Below, piece by piece: positions 17,444-25,802 of a DNA stretch of 61,913 nt (the stretch's first letter is position 1; the number at the start of each line of letters is the position of its first letter). Source of the stretch: Gammaproteobacteria bacterium (GTDB lineage Bacteria > Pseudomonadota > Gammaproteobacteria > Pseudomonadales > Azotimanducaceae); contig JAPPGA010000042.1 in assembly GCA_028821515.1 (NCBI GenBank), positions 1-61,913 of the forward strand, written 5' to 3'. The notes below the pieces were generated by a model, which was given only the letters and a program-made list of their open reading frames with translations, ran no database searches and was not told the DNA's origin. The position numbers and the translations under genes were made by a program.

Positions 17444-19969
17444 TTACCGGCCGAATCCAAAGATCAACCGCAGGTACGCGAACCGGCCAGCCAGCCCGTA
17501 GGGCGTATCCGTGGGATAGCGAATCCCCCAGAGAACGTTGGAAAGGTGCGTCTTGTCGAGTTCGGTCGGCAACGCATCGAACAGGTTGTTGACGCCAAAC
17601 GCCGCCTGGAACGGCCCCCGTTCGAACCATGCCTCCACGTCCACGGTGTTGTCGGCTTCGACGGTCACCATGCCCGTGTCAATCGGGTGCTGCACCGTCT
17701 CGCCGAAGTGATTTACGCGTAGCAGCGCGCCCCAGGTATCGTGCCGCCAGTCGGCGCTCAGGTTCGCTTGCGTGCGGGGCTGTCCGCGTTCCAGCAGGTC
17801 CGCCGCCCAGCCGCCGAAATAATCGCCGAAACTCAATCCCGCCGGTGCGCCGGCGGGGAGGTTCTCGTCCGTGATCTCGGTCTTGTTGGAATGGCCGTTG
17901 GCCGAAATCCAAAGATAGCCGCCGGCTGCGGGTAAACCCCAGGACGCGGAGACATCGAAACCCCGGGTGCGGGTGCTGACGCCGTTGAAAAAGAACGCGG
18001 CGGTGCCCGCCTGTTCGGCGTCGCAGGCGGGAATACCAGCGCAAGCGATCCCCTGGGAGCGCACCACGCGATTCCCGATGTCCGTACTGTAGACGTCCGC
18101 CGTGATCCTGACGTTGCTCTCCGGCCACTGGCCCACGATGCCGGCGCTCCAGTTCCTGGAAGTCTCGTGCTGCAGCGCTTCGACTCCGAAAGCCCGGGCG
18201 ATCGCGTGGCCCTCGTTGGCTGAGAAAGTCGTGGTCAGGCCCTCATCGCTTCCGACGAACAGGATCGAATTGAAGCGGCGCTGCGAGAGGCTCGGCGCCC
18301 GAAATCCCGTGGAGATCGCGCCCCGCAACGCAATGGTGCCGGTCAACTCGAGCCGTGCGGCGAGCTTGCCAGTGACCTTGGCGCCGGCATCGCTGTAGTT
18401 CTCCGACCGAAGCGCGAGACCGAGAGACAGGGCGTCGCCGGGCCGGACCTCCAATTCCCCGTACGCAGCCCAGCTCTCCCTGTCGTCCTCGCTCAATTCG
18501 GCGTTGCGCGGGCTGTAGCCGGGATAGCCCTGGAATCCACAGGCAGCGATGGTGCCTTCGATCGGGGAGCCGTCGGGGCCGACAGCGAAAGCGCTGAAAT
18601 TGGATACGTGCGGCAGCCCGCAGGACCATGCGGCCTCGTCGCCAGCCTTCTGGCCGTAGCTTTCTGCCCGGCGCTCGAGGCCAATACCGACCGCGGTCAA
18701 TTCGAATGTGCGGCGCAGGTCCAGGTTGAGTGTGAGCTGGTCGAACTCGATGCCGCCGCTATCACCCGAGAGCGGTCCGGCATTGGCGATGATGTCAGCA
18801 ACGCTCGCGCCCGGGTTGCGCTCCAGGTAATGGGCGCCGACCGAGGCGTTGATCGTGTCGGAAGCCGCGAAGTCGAAGTTGTTCCGGCCGTACCCGGCAC
18901 TCAGGTCGAGGTCCCATTCTCCCCACCGACCGCGCCAGCCGGCCACAACGGAAATGTCGCGAATCTCCGATTCCTCATACGGGAGAAAACCGTCCGGATA
19001 CACGGGATGCGTATTGCGTTCGTGGAAGTTGATGAAGTTCGGCACCACGAAGTCCCAGGTCGCATCACCCGTTTCGACGCCTTGCCAGTAGTTGTAGCGA
19101 AACCGGTAGGCACCGCTGGAACGCCCTTCCCGCCTCGATGCACCGCCGAACGCGTAGAGTTCCGCCGCGTCGCCGACGGGCAAGGCTGCGTTCGCGAACA
19201 ACAAGCTGCCGCCGTGCGATGGCGAACTGAACGTGATGAGTTCGTCCTGGTAGTCGGGGTCGTGCCCCCCATTGCCGCCGTTGCGCTGCAGCGGGTCGCT
19301 GTCGTACCACTCGCCAGTGACATTCAGGAACCCGTCCGCGCCCAGCGACATGCCAGCGTTGAACGACATGCCGAAGCGCGTGGCGTCGGCCCCTGCCGCG
19401 CGGCCAACGTGTGCGATGACTTCGCCCCCGGTGTCTTCCTTCAGCGCGACATTGATGACGCCGGCAATGGCATCGGAACCGTACTGCGCCGCAGCACCAT
19501 CGCGTAGCACTTCGACGCGGGCCACGGCGGCTGACGGGATGGCGCGCAGGTCCGTGCCGCCCGTGCCATAGCCGATCACGCCATCCAGTACACGAACCCA
19601 GGCCATGCTGTGACGGCGCTTGCCGTTGACCAGCACGAGGGTCTGGTCCGGCGCCAGGCCCCGCAGCGTGGCGGCGTTCAGCAGGGCGCCATCGCCCACG
19701 GAAAGGCGCGTGTAGTTGAACGAGGGTGCAAGCTTCGTGAGCGCCGCGCCGAGGTCGATCTCTCCGGTGTGCGCGAGGTCGAGGCCATGCTGCACATCGA
19801 CCGGCACCGGCAACTCGTCGGCCTGGCTTTCCAGGCGCGCGCGGCTGCCGACGACCACGATCTCCTCGATGCTCCGCCCGGTTTCCCGGGCGGTTCCCAT
19901 GTCCTGTCCACTCACGGGCATGGCGAACAGAACCGGCACGCAAACGAAGCAAAGGGAACACTTCATCAT
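17444..19969 (-). CDS. TonB-dependent receptor
   Basis: This outer-membrane receptor is about 841 residues long. It has a signal peptide ending PVSGQ, a TonB box region (IEEIVVVGSRA), a plug with LVLVNGKRRH and EVLRDGAAAQYGSDAIAGV, and a barrel ending in the aromatic LRLIFGFGR. The ATG chosen lies 7 bp after GGAG. It follows a PhyH gene on the same strand after about 120 bp containing two tandem hairpins, so it may be the last gene of the minus-strand operon or have its own control. The ligand is unknown. Confidence 0.92.
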   Translation of the reverse strand: MMKCSLCFVCVPVLFAMPVSGQDMGTARETGRSIEEIVVVGSRARLESQADELPVPVDVQHGLDLAHTGEIDLGAALTKLAPSFNYTRLSVGDGALLNAATLRGLAPDQTLVLVNGKRRHSMAWVRVLDGVIGYGTGGTDLRAIPSAAVARVEVLRDGAAAQYGSDAIAGVINVALKEDTGGEVIAHVGRAAGADATRFGMSFNAGMSLGADGFLNVTGEWYDSDPLQRNGGNGGHDPDYQDELITFSSPSHGGSLLFANAALPVGDAAELYAFGGASRREGRSSGAYRFRYNYWQGVETGDATWDFVVPNFINFHERNTHPVYPDGFLPYEESEIRDISVVAGWRGRWGEWDLDLSAGYGRNNFDFAASDTINASVGAHYLERNPGASVADIIANAGPLSGDSGGIEFDQLTLNLDLRRTFELTAVGIGLERRAESYGQKAGDEAAWSCGLPHVSNFSAFAVGPDGSPIEGTIAACGFQGYPGYSPRNAELSEDDRESWAAYGELEVRPGDALSLGLALRSENYSDAGAKVTGKLAARLELTGTIALRGAISTGFRAPSLSQRRFNSILFVGSDEGLTTTFSANEGHAIARAFGVEALQHETSRNWSAGIVGQWPESNVRITADVYSTDIGNRVVRSQGIACAGIPACDAEQAGTAAFFFNGVSTRTRGFDVSASWGLPAAGGYLWISANGHSNKTEITDENLPAGAPAGLSFGDYFGGWAADLLERGQPRTQANLSADWRHDTWGALLRVNHFGETVQHPIDTGMVTVEADNTVDVEAWFERGPFQAAFGVNNLFDALPTELDKTHLSNVLWGIRYPTDTPYGLAGRFAYLRLIFGFGR

Positions 19970-20043
19970 CAGCGTTCTCCCCGTTACGCGACGCAAGATG
20001 CGACAAGAGGATTATGCGGCTTCCCCTCATCCGCCAGGCCAGC

Positions 20044-20079
20044 GCATAAGAATCACTTATGCTGACTGCAAGCCAGTCA
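20044..20079. repeat. Two back-to-back perfect inverted repeats
   Basis: GCATAAG-5 bp-CTTATGC (20044-20062) and TGACTG-5 bp-CAGTCA (20063-20079) are both perfect and directly abut. They lie between the PhyH stop and the TonB receptor start on the minus strand. They could be an operator pair, a transcript-stability structure or a weak attenuator; no T-run follows on either strand. Confidence 0.6.
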
Positions 20080-20091
20080 CTGCCGGATTTA

Positions 20092-20928
20092 TCAGGGCGC
20101 GACCGCTTCCTCGCCGAGATGCAGGGCGAGCCATGCCCTTAAGGGGACATCCTCCTCGCTCGGCGACGTGTAGCCGAATCCGCCCGTCGGGCTTGCACCC
20201 AGCAACTGGCGCCGGATGGGATCGGCTCCGGCCAGGTAGCGGTCCACGGTCATGTTGTCCCGCGGACGCAGCCACCGGTAGCTGTAGCCGAAGAAGACCA
20301 CCTTGCGCGTGACACGGGAGCGGTTGCGTCCGCGCGCATGCCACAGGCGGCGGTCGAAAAAGAGGGCATCGCCCGCAGCCGCGCAAATGGGTGTCGCGTC
20401 CGGGTGCTCCTCGACATCCGGGGCGGGGAAGTCCAGCGTCTCCTCCAGGTGGCTGCCGGGGATGTAGTGAAAGTTCCCGCGATCCACGTCCGACGTGTCG
20501 GTCAGAAAGAAACCCACCTTGAGGGAGACTCTCGGGTTCCCCTCAAGATCGAGATTCAGGCGGCCGCTGTCCTGGTGCCAGCCGATGCGCCTCGGCTTGG
20601 ACAGGTAGCCCTCGGGCAGCGGCGGCGTAACCATGACGTGGCTGTGATAGAGCTGGATGTGCCAGCCGAGGATATCGATGACCCGGGCAATGGTCTTCGG
20701 CCACTCAAGGAGTTCGAGGAACGTGTCGTCGTAGCCGATGCAGTCGATATGATTGATCGGGCGCGTGTCTCCGGGAGGTCGATTCTCAGCATCCAGCCGA
20801 TCGGCGGCATCCTCCAGTCGGGCCACCAGGTCCGGCGGCAGCACGTTCCTGACGACGAAGCAGCCGCGTTCGTCGAACTCGCGGCGCTCCCCCGGCGTGA
20901 GGCGATGGTCGAGACATGCGGGGTCCAT
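20092..20928 (-). CDS. Phytanoyl-CoA dioxygenase (PhyH) family protein
   Basis: This 278-residue Fe(II)/2-oxoglutarate-dependent oxygenase has a double-stranded beta-helix with the iron triad His118-x-Asp120 (GWHQDSGRL) and His197 (RLWHARGRN), and a following Arg-rich strand (RVTRKV) that can hold 2-oxoglutarate. Relatives hydroxylate unactivated carbons of lipids, terpenoids and natural products. I chose the Met beginning MDPACLDHRL because the reading frame upstream runs into the preceding gene and looks non-homologous; Met at 20964 is possible. It is one of seven PhyH genes in the region. Confidence 0.88.
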   Translation of the reverse strand: MDPACLDHRLTPGERREFDERGCFVVRNVLPPDLVARLEDAADRLDAENRPPGDTRPINHIDCIGYDDTFLELLEWPKTIARVIDILGWHIQLYHSHVMVTPPLPEGYLSKPRRIGWHQDSGRLNLDLEGNPRVSLKVGFFLTDTSDVDRGNFHYIPGSHLEETLDFPAPDVEEHPDATPICAAAGDALFFDRRLWHARGRNRSRVTRKVVFFGYSYRWLRPRDNMTVDRYLAGADPIRRQLLGASPTGGFGYTSPSEEDVPLRAWLALHLGEEAVAP

Positions 20929-20989
20929 GTCCCAAAGTCTAAGGTCGCGCCGGGCACTTTGCATCGCCCCCTGGAAGGGTGCGGGCAAC

Positions 20990-21388
20990 CTACGGGTTCT
21001 GCAGATCCGATTCCGTGAGCCGGGGATGGTCGCCGGCGAGGCCGTAGCCCTCGGGCTTGGCATCGACGTAGATCTCGCCCACGAGCCGGCAACCGGCCTG
21101 GTCGTCGAGGGTGCCCAGCCAGAGGATCGGCGTGCCCCCGGGCTTCAGTCGATAAAACAGGTTGCTGCCGCACCGCGCGCAGAACCCCCGCTCCGCCCAC
21201 GGTGAAGAGTCGTACCGGCGGATGTGCTCCTCGCCCCGGAACTCCACGCCACCCGCGTGGACCGCGAAAGCGGGGCCGCCGGACCAGCGCCGGCACATGC
21301 CGCAGTGGCACGCCCTGAATTCCGTTTCGACATCCCGGGCCGTGTAGGTTATGGCACCGCAAAGACAGCGCCCGGTCATTTCAGCCAT
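20990..21388 (-). CDS. GFA (CENP-V) family zinc protein
   Basis: This 132-residue protein of the glutathione-dependent formaldehyde-activating family has the characteristic cysteine pattern CLCG, CHCGMC and CARCG, which binds two zinc ions. It is cytoplasmic. In this family only a few members are proven to act on S-hydroxymethylglutathione. Its place between a Gfo/Idh/MocA oxidoreductase and a PhyH in one minus-strand run suggests it deals with a small reactive product, perhaps formaldehyde, released by the oxygenases; that is inference. Confidence 0.9.
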   Translation of the reverse strand: MAEMTGRCLCGAITYTARDVETEFRACHCGMCRRWSGGPAFAVHAGGVEFRGEEHIRRYDSSPWAERGFCARCGSNLFYRLKPGGTPILWLGTLDDQAGCRLVGEIYVDAKPEGYGLAGDHPRLTESDLQNP

Positions 21389-21474
21389 CTGGATTCTGTT
21401 CCTCGTTGTCTGCCGCGTTTTCCAGTTCGAACTATCAACTGTCCAGGATCCGCAAGCTGCTCCCGGTCAGGTTG

Positions 21475-22686
21475 CTACGCTGCGTTGTAGGCGCGGCCGA
21501 AGCGCGCGTGGTAGTCCTCGTGGAGCATCCGCTCGTAGGAGGTCATGCCGTCGATGGGGAGCCTGACCGGCGCCGTCCCGTTTAGCGAGGACTCGTAGAT
21601 CGCCATCGCCATCTCGACGTCCTTTCGTCCGGCGAGGCCGTATTCCGGCGGCTCGCCGGTGAGCGCAGCGTTGGCGAGGCTCATGACCTCGTCGGCATGG
21701 CCGACGCACCAATCGTCGATGGCGTACTCCCGGAACGGATTGACGTAGACGATCTTGGGGTCCGTATGCGCGACGATCCTGGAAATGACATCCACGCCGT
21801 CCACCCGATGATGCTCGAACTCGACGGCGACATCCTTCATCCCGTCTGCAGCTTGCAGACGCAACGGTATCCGCCGGCCTCTCCAGTCGTCATCGCAGAT
21901 GCTGCCCCTGGTTCCCGTGACCTGGTAGTAGTGCAGCGACTCGCCCAAACGCGATGTCTCGTAGACACCGACCGCGCCGGACTCGAAGTCGATCATGGCA
22001 TGCGCCCAGTCCTCGTGAACGAATTCGGGACTCGACCGGTATCGCCTGACCGTCCCCGATATCTGGCTGGGATCGCTCTGGGCGAAGAGGCGCAACTGCG
22101 ACAACCGGTGCGCCCCCATGTCCATGCACATGCCCGAAGAATTGCCGAACTTCGACAGGGGCCGGGTCAGGCCCCGGTGCGTCACCTTCGGCTCGAACGG
22201 GTTCCGTGCCTTCTCCTCGACGTAGTAGACGCGCACGATATCGCCCAGGACACCTTGCTCGATGAGGTTGATGATGGCCCGTTGCTTCGGCATGCGGAAG
22301 TAGTTCTCCGCCACTTCAAAATGCACGCCGTTCTCGCGGCACGCATCGACGATCACATCGCAGCAGCCGCGTGTTATGGCCATCGGCTTCTCGACCATGA
22401 CGTGCTTGCCACGCTCGGCGATCTGCCTCGCGATCACGTGATGCGTCGGGTCGCCCGTCACGATGTCAACCGCCATGATGTCTGTGTGACGGTCGAGCAT
22501 CTCGTCGATATCGGTGTAGTGCGGAACACCGTATTTCGTGCCGCTCTCGGCGGCGAGCGTCTCGTCGAGGTCGCACAGGGCGACGAAGTCGATCGCCCCT
22601 CGCTTCGCCAGTTCGGCGAGTGTCGGCAGGTGCCAGCGCCGGGCCGGGTTGCCGCACCCTACCAGCGCGATCTTCGCAACGCTCAC
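21475..22686 (-). CDS. Gfo/Idh/MocA family oxidoreductase
   Basis: This 403-residue NAD(P)-dependent oxidoreductase has an N-terminal Rossmann fold IALVGCGNPARRWHLP and the family Glu-Lys-Pro motif at 99-101 (MVEKPMAI), followed by the C-terminal alpha/beta substrate domain. Family members oxidise sugars, inositols and related alcohols. The start is GTG with AAGG close upstream. It lies 27 bp after the stop of a PhyH on the same strand, within the run from 25423 down. Confidence 0.92.
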   Translation of the reverse strand: MSVAKIALVGCGNPARRWHLPTLAELAKRGAIDFVALCDLDETLAAESGTKYGVPHYTDIDEMLDRHTDIMAVDIVTGDPTHHVIARQIAERGKHVMVEKPMAITRGCCDVIVDACRENGVHFEVAENYFRMPKQRAIINLIEQGVLGDIVRVYYVEEKARNPFEPKVTHRGLTRPLSKFGNSSGMCMDMGAHRLSQLRLFAQSDPSQISGTVRRYRSSPEFVHEDWAHAMIDFESGAVGVYETSRLGESLHYYQVTGTRGSICDDDWRGRRIPLRLQAADGMKDVAVEFEHHRVDGVDVISRIVAHTDPKIVYVNPFREYAIDDWCVGHADEVMSLANAALTGEPPEYGLAGRKDVEMAMAIYESSLNGTAPVRLPIDGMTSYERMLHEDYHARFGRAYNAA

Positions 22687-22713
22687 GTACCTTGCCCTCG
22701 CTACTTTGGGACC

Positions 22714-23472
22714 TCAGTTGAGAGGCAGTATCCCGGATCTCCGGAATTCGGCGACCGGCTCCGCGGCGGAGTGCGCCCCGCCGGCCGGATTCGGTACACC
22801 GTAGTCGGGAATCTGCGTTCCGACCCGCAGTACCCTTGCCGCCATTGAGATCCTCCGGTCACCATGCCCGAACTCCAGGCTGCGATGCAGCAACTGGCCG
22901 TGAAACAGCACGAACTGGCCCCGTTTCAGGGGGAGCGGCGTGACCCGGTCCTGAACGACCTCAGGCACCTCGTCGATGTGCCGCGGGATGTCCCGGTCCC
23001 ATCCGTCGATCGGCAGGTGCGATCCCCGCACGTACTCGATTCGCCCGGCGTTCAGGTCGATATCGGTCAGCGCGATGGTGATCGAAAAGTGATTGCTGGT
23101 GTCGAACAGGTTGAGCGGCACATTGCCGTTCTCGAAGTGCCGGTCGTGGTGCCACTTGTTCTGGCCGGTGCCATCGCTCTTTACGAAGAAGTTGGTCCGC
23201 CAGATGAAGAGACCGTTGCCGAAGTGCTCCGCAAGGGCCGCCTGCAGGTTGTCGTCGAAGTACAGGTTCCGGATGACGTCGATGTCCATGTGCCGGTCTA
23301 TCAGCGGGTTCGGGGCCTCGTTCGGGAGGCCCGTGAGCCTTGCGACGATATTCTGCTGCCGTTGCAGCGCCTTCAGTTCCAGCACCACCTCGCAAACCGC
23401 ATCGAGTCCCGACTTGTCCGCCAGCTCGTGCGGGCCCGTGATTCCGTCTCTCGACAATTGATCCCTGGACAT
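22714..23472 (-). CDS. PhyH family dioxygenase, paralogue group A
   Basis: This is a 252-residue 2-oxoglutarate/Fe(II) oxygenase. The iron ligands are His108-x-Asp110 (KWHHDRHFENG) and His196 (LLHRSLEFG). The N-terminal 45 residues (ELADKSGLDAVCEV) are nearly the same as in the PhyH at 41982 and similar to that at 33022, marking three paralogues within 20 kb. This copy lacks the roughly 20-residue loop after the distal His that the others have. The ATG lies 8 bp after GGAG. It precedes the Gfo/Idh/MocA gene by 27 bp. Confidence 0.9.
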   Translation of the reverse strand: MSRDQLSRDGITGPHELADKSGLDAVCEVVLELKALQRQQNIVARLTGLPNEAPNPLIDRHMDIDVIRNLYFDDNLQAALAEHFGNGLFIWRTNFFVKSDGTGQNKWHHDRHFENGNVPLNLFDTSNHFSITIALTDIDLNAGRIEYVRGSHLPIDGWDRDIPRHIDEVPEVVQDRVTPLPLKRGQFVLFHGQLLHRSLEFGHGDRRISMAARVLRVGTQIPDYGVPNPAGGAHSAAEPVAEFRRSGILPLN

Positions 23473-23496
23473 CGTTGATTCTCCTGTCGCGTGCCG

Positions 23497-24291
23497 TTAA
23501 GCCTCTTTCACCATCCTTGAAATCCCGGCAATCCGCCAGCTCTCGGCTTTCCTGCCAACCGCCAGAACGGACCGCTCACCGCCGCCGGACGCGTATTCCG
23601 CAGTCACCGCCACGATAGCACCGCGGGCGCCGGACTGCGCGGCCGTAACAGTGAGACCGTTGATCCGAGGCCTCCCACAGCTGACCCGACGCGCCAGTTG
23701 CAGGCCGTCTTCGACGCGGGTGACTTCACCGACGCCGACCTCGATCATGGGAAACCGACAGAGTTCCGCACAGGCCTTGCCATCGTTTCGGTCCAGTGCA
23801 TCGTAATACCGCCGTACCTGCCCGATCGCGGAGTCGGCCGCCGCCGCTGCAACCGCACTGTCGTCGCGGCCGTCGTACGCCCCGACCGCAAAACGAGCCT
23901 GGACACCCCACGAACCGGCGAGCCGGGTGAGTATGTAGGTGACCCGATTCCATAGTATCGGTTCATCCCGGGCGTTGTAACGCGTCCACCCGCCGACCAG
24001 GTGTACGCGGTCACGCGATTCGTGCAACCGGGTTGGTTGCCGGCCCGCCGTCCTGATCCAGCCCGTCGCCACACGCGCGGTCCAGTCGGCGGCCCCCGCA
24101 TAGTCGCGAGGCAATTCGAAATACTCGGTCTCGCCCGCAGCCGCGACCCGCACATGGGGGTAGCTCATCACCGCCGCCCAAGCGGCGGCGTCTTGCGACC
24201 GGTCGGCGTCAAAAAAGCCAAAGTAGGCGTCTTCCGGCGTATCAAAACGGGTTCGAAGACCTCTCGGCCGAGTCTCCCGGGAGCAAGGCAC
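23497..24291 (-). CDS. NTF2-like double-domain hypothetical protein
   Basis: About 264 residues with two similar halves, each like the NTF2/SnoaL cone fold. The first begins RFDTPEDAYFGFFDADRSQD and ends VQARFAVGAYDGRD. The second begins QVRRYYDALDRNDGKACAEL and ends ESWRIAGISRMVKEA. Such folds serve as small-molecule isomerases, cyclases or hydrolases or just bind ligands; the function here is not known. The start is uncertain: I chose GTG at 24291, 4 bp after the upstream PhyH stop, because the longer frame overlaps that gene and its extra residues look non-coding. There is no signal peptide. Confidence 0.65.
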   Translation of the reverse strand: MPCSRETRPRGLRTRFDTPEDAYFGFFDADRSQDAAAWAAVMSYPHVRVAAAGETEYFELPRDYAGAADWTARVATGWIRTAGRQPTRLHESRDRVHLVGGWTRYNARDEPILWNRVTYILTRLAGSWGVQARFAVGAYDGRDDSAVAAAAADSAIGQVRRYYDALDRNDGKACAELCRFPMIEVGVGEVTRVEDGLQLARRVSCGRPRINGLTVTAAQSGARGAIVAVTAEYASGGGERSVLAVGRKAESWRIAGISRMVKEA

Positions 24292-24295
24292 GTCG

Positions 24296-25423
24296 TCAGG
24301 CCGGCTGTTTGAGGAGACGCTCCTCCCGGGGCCTCTCCAAATGCGGCATTCCCACTGGCGTCGGTTTCGTCGGCGTGCAGCAGAGACGCTCAATCTCCGC
24401 CCGCTCCCGCGCGGTCAGGCCACGGGCGGCCGGTGAAGCGGCGAACGCCCTGGCCAACGGCCTCTTGTCCAGCATCGGCCCTACCCAGGCCGGCGCCACC
24501 GCGTTCAGGATGGCGGCCCGGTCCCGGCCGCTGGCATTCAATTCGTTGCAGGCGCGGTGCCACATGCGCGCGTCATAGATGAGCCCGGCGCCGGCGGGCG
24601 CCAGCCACTGCCGTACGCGAGCGTGCCGGCCATGACCCATGCGCGTACCCCCGGCATTGAATTCAGGCGTCGGCCGCTTCCGCTTGAGGTGCGATCCGGG
24701 AAGGTATTGCGTGGCCGCATTGTCGGCGCGAAACGCATCCACGCAGACATTGAACTGCACACCGAATATCGGGCGCTCCGGCCATGAGTCCTCTGGGAAG
24801 ATCCCCGGGTGGTACGGATAGTCCGTGTGCCAGCCCTTCTCCGGAAATGTTCCCCGGAGCCGGTCGGCCGGCTTTACCGTCGTGATCACCGGCTGATGGC
24901 AGAAATGTATCTCTTCCGCGCCCATGTACTGCCGCATGATCCAGAGCGCCACCGGGTGACTCGAGGCGCGCGCGACCTCCACACTCCAGACCAGCGCGTC
25001 GACCATCCAGAAGTTACCGTCGTGACTGCTCTCGTCGGCGTGCCGTTCGGCACGAGCCTCGCGCATACAAGCCTTGAGGCATGCGATCTGGACCTCGTCC
25101 ATCACGTTTCGCACAACGGTGAATCCCTGCGACCGAAGTTCCTCGAGATGCGAGGACGGCCTCCGTTCAGGCCCCTTGATGACCCGAAAGGGAGGCCCTT
25201 CCACCGCAGAGCCATCCTCAAGTGTCAGGCCACTGAGCCCGTCGCCCTTCCCTGGCCCGGGAACCAGGCGCACCGAACCTTCCAGGTGAACAAGGCAACT
25301 GCCTTCACGTCGCCACAGGCAACTGTCGTCGCCGTGGGCCGTCGCAGCGAGACTGCCATCGATGACATTGATCAATGCCCCAGCAGCATTCTGGATCAGG
25401 AAGTAGCCGGTTGATCGATGCAT
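24296..25423 (-). CDS. PhyH family dioxygenase with extra N-terminal module, paralogue group B
   Basis: This 375-residue protein has an oxygenase domain from about residue 85 with iron ligands His199-x-Asp201 (KGWHTDYPY) and His289 (RMWHRACNE). The first 85 or so residues form a separate beta-rich module (FLIQNAAGALINVIDGSL, then LWRREG) that I do not recognise. The same module and linker (GPExxPSxxLExL) occur in the PhyH at 28766. It is first in the minus-strand operon, facing away from the control region 25424-25802. Role inferred: hydroxylation of the compound taken up by the locus. Confidence 0.88.
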   Translation of the reverse strand: MHRSTGYFLIQNAAGALINVIDGSLAATAHGDDSCLWRREGSCLVHLEGSVRLVPGPGKGDGLSGLTLEDGSAVEGPPFRVIKGPERRPSSHLEELRSQGFTVVRNVMDEVQIACLKACMREARAERHADESSHDGNFWMVDALVWSVEVARASSHPVALWIMRQYMGAEEIHFCHQPVITTVKPADRLRGTFPEKGWHTDYPYHPGIFPEDSWPERPIFGVQFNVCVDAFRADNAATQYLPGSHLKRKRPTPEFNAGGTRMGHGRHARVRQWLAPAGAGLIYDARMWHRACNELNASGRDRAAILNAVAPAWVGPMLDKRPLARAFAASPAARGLTARERAEIERLCCTPTKPTPVGMPHLERPREERLLKQPA

Positions 25424-25578
25424 GTACGTATTCCCGGAGCCGACGCAGGTCGCGTTCTGGAGTACCGGACCGGGTATTTCAGCACGTGCGGGAAGCCACG
25501 CGCCACTTCACTTTCCGCCGACTAATCCTTGCCGTGGAGTTTTGGGTGACTTTGCCCGATCGCCTGACAATGCCCGCC

Positions 25579-25607
25579 TTGCCGCCGACCAGGATATGCG
25601 CTAGAAA
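25579..25607 (+). promoter_or_regulatory. Weak candidate promoter for the TonB receptor operon
   Basis: TTGCCG (25579-25584) and TAGAAA (25602-25607) with a 17-bp spacer each match 4 of 6 bases of the housekeeping consensus. The spacing is right but the match is poor. Confidence 0.25.
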
Positions 25608-25616
25608 CCAGCCTCG

Positions 25617-25633
25617 CGCCCCCCAGGGGGGCG
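25617..25633. repeat. Perfect GC palindrome CGCCCCCC-A-GGGGGGCG
   Basis: A perfect 8-bp inverted repeat around a single A, followed on the plus strand by ATGTTTT. It could be a regulator site or, as RNA, a leader hairpin ahead of the receptor gene. The T-run is short, so a terminator is doubtful. Confidence 0.5.
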
Positions 25634-25802
25634 ATGTTTTGGAGAGGCCAGCCTTGGCTGCATGTCCGCACCGGGCCGGCGTGGGAGGTTGTCGACTGGT
25701 CACCATGGCGCGACGAGCCGAAACCCACTTTCAAATTGGTTTTTTTCAGCCACGGGCTTTCGCGTGGCATCACCAGGTTCCATGAACAAGGAGAGATCAT
25801 TC

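Larger units (their letters stand above)
25424..25802. promoter_or_regulatory. Divergent control region between the two catabolic operons
   Basis: These 379 bp contain no convincing gene. They separate the divergent PhyH (minus) and TonB receptor (plus) operons and must hold promoters for both. Visible elements are a weak plus-strand promoter, a GC palindrome, a poly-T stretch (25740-25746) and a hairpin GCCACG-8 bp-CGTGGC (25749-25768) in the receptor leader. A strong ribosome site, AAGGAGAG, lies just before the receptor ATG at 25803. Confidence 0.5.
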
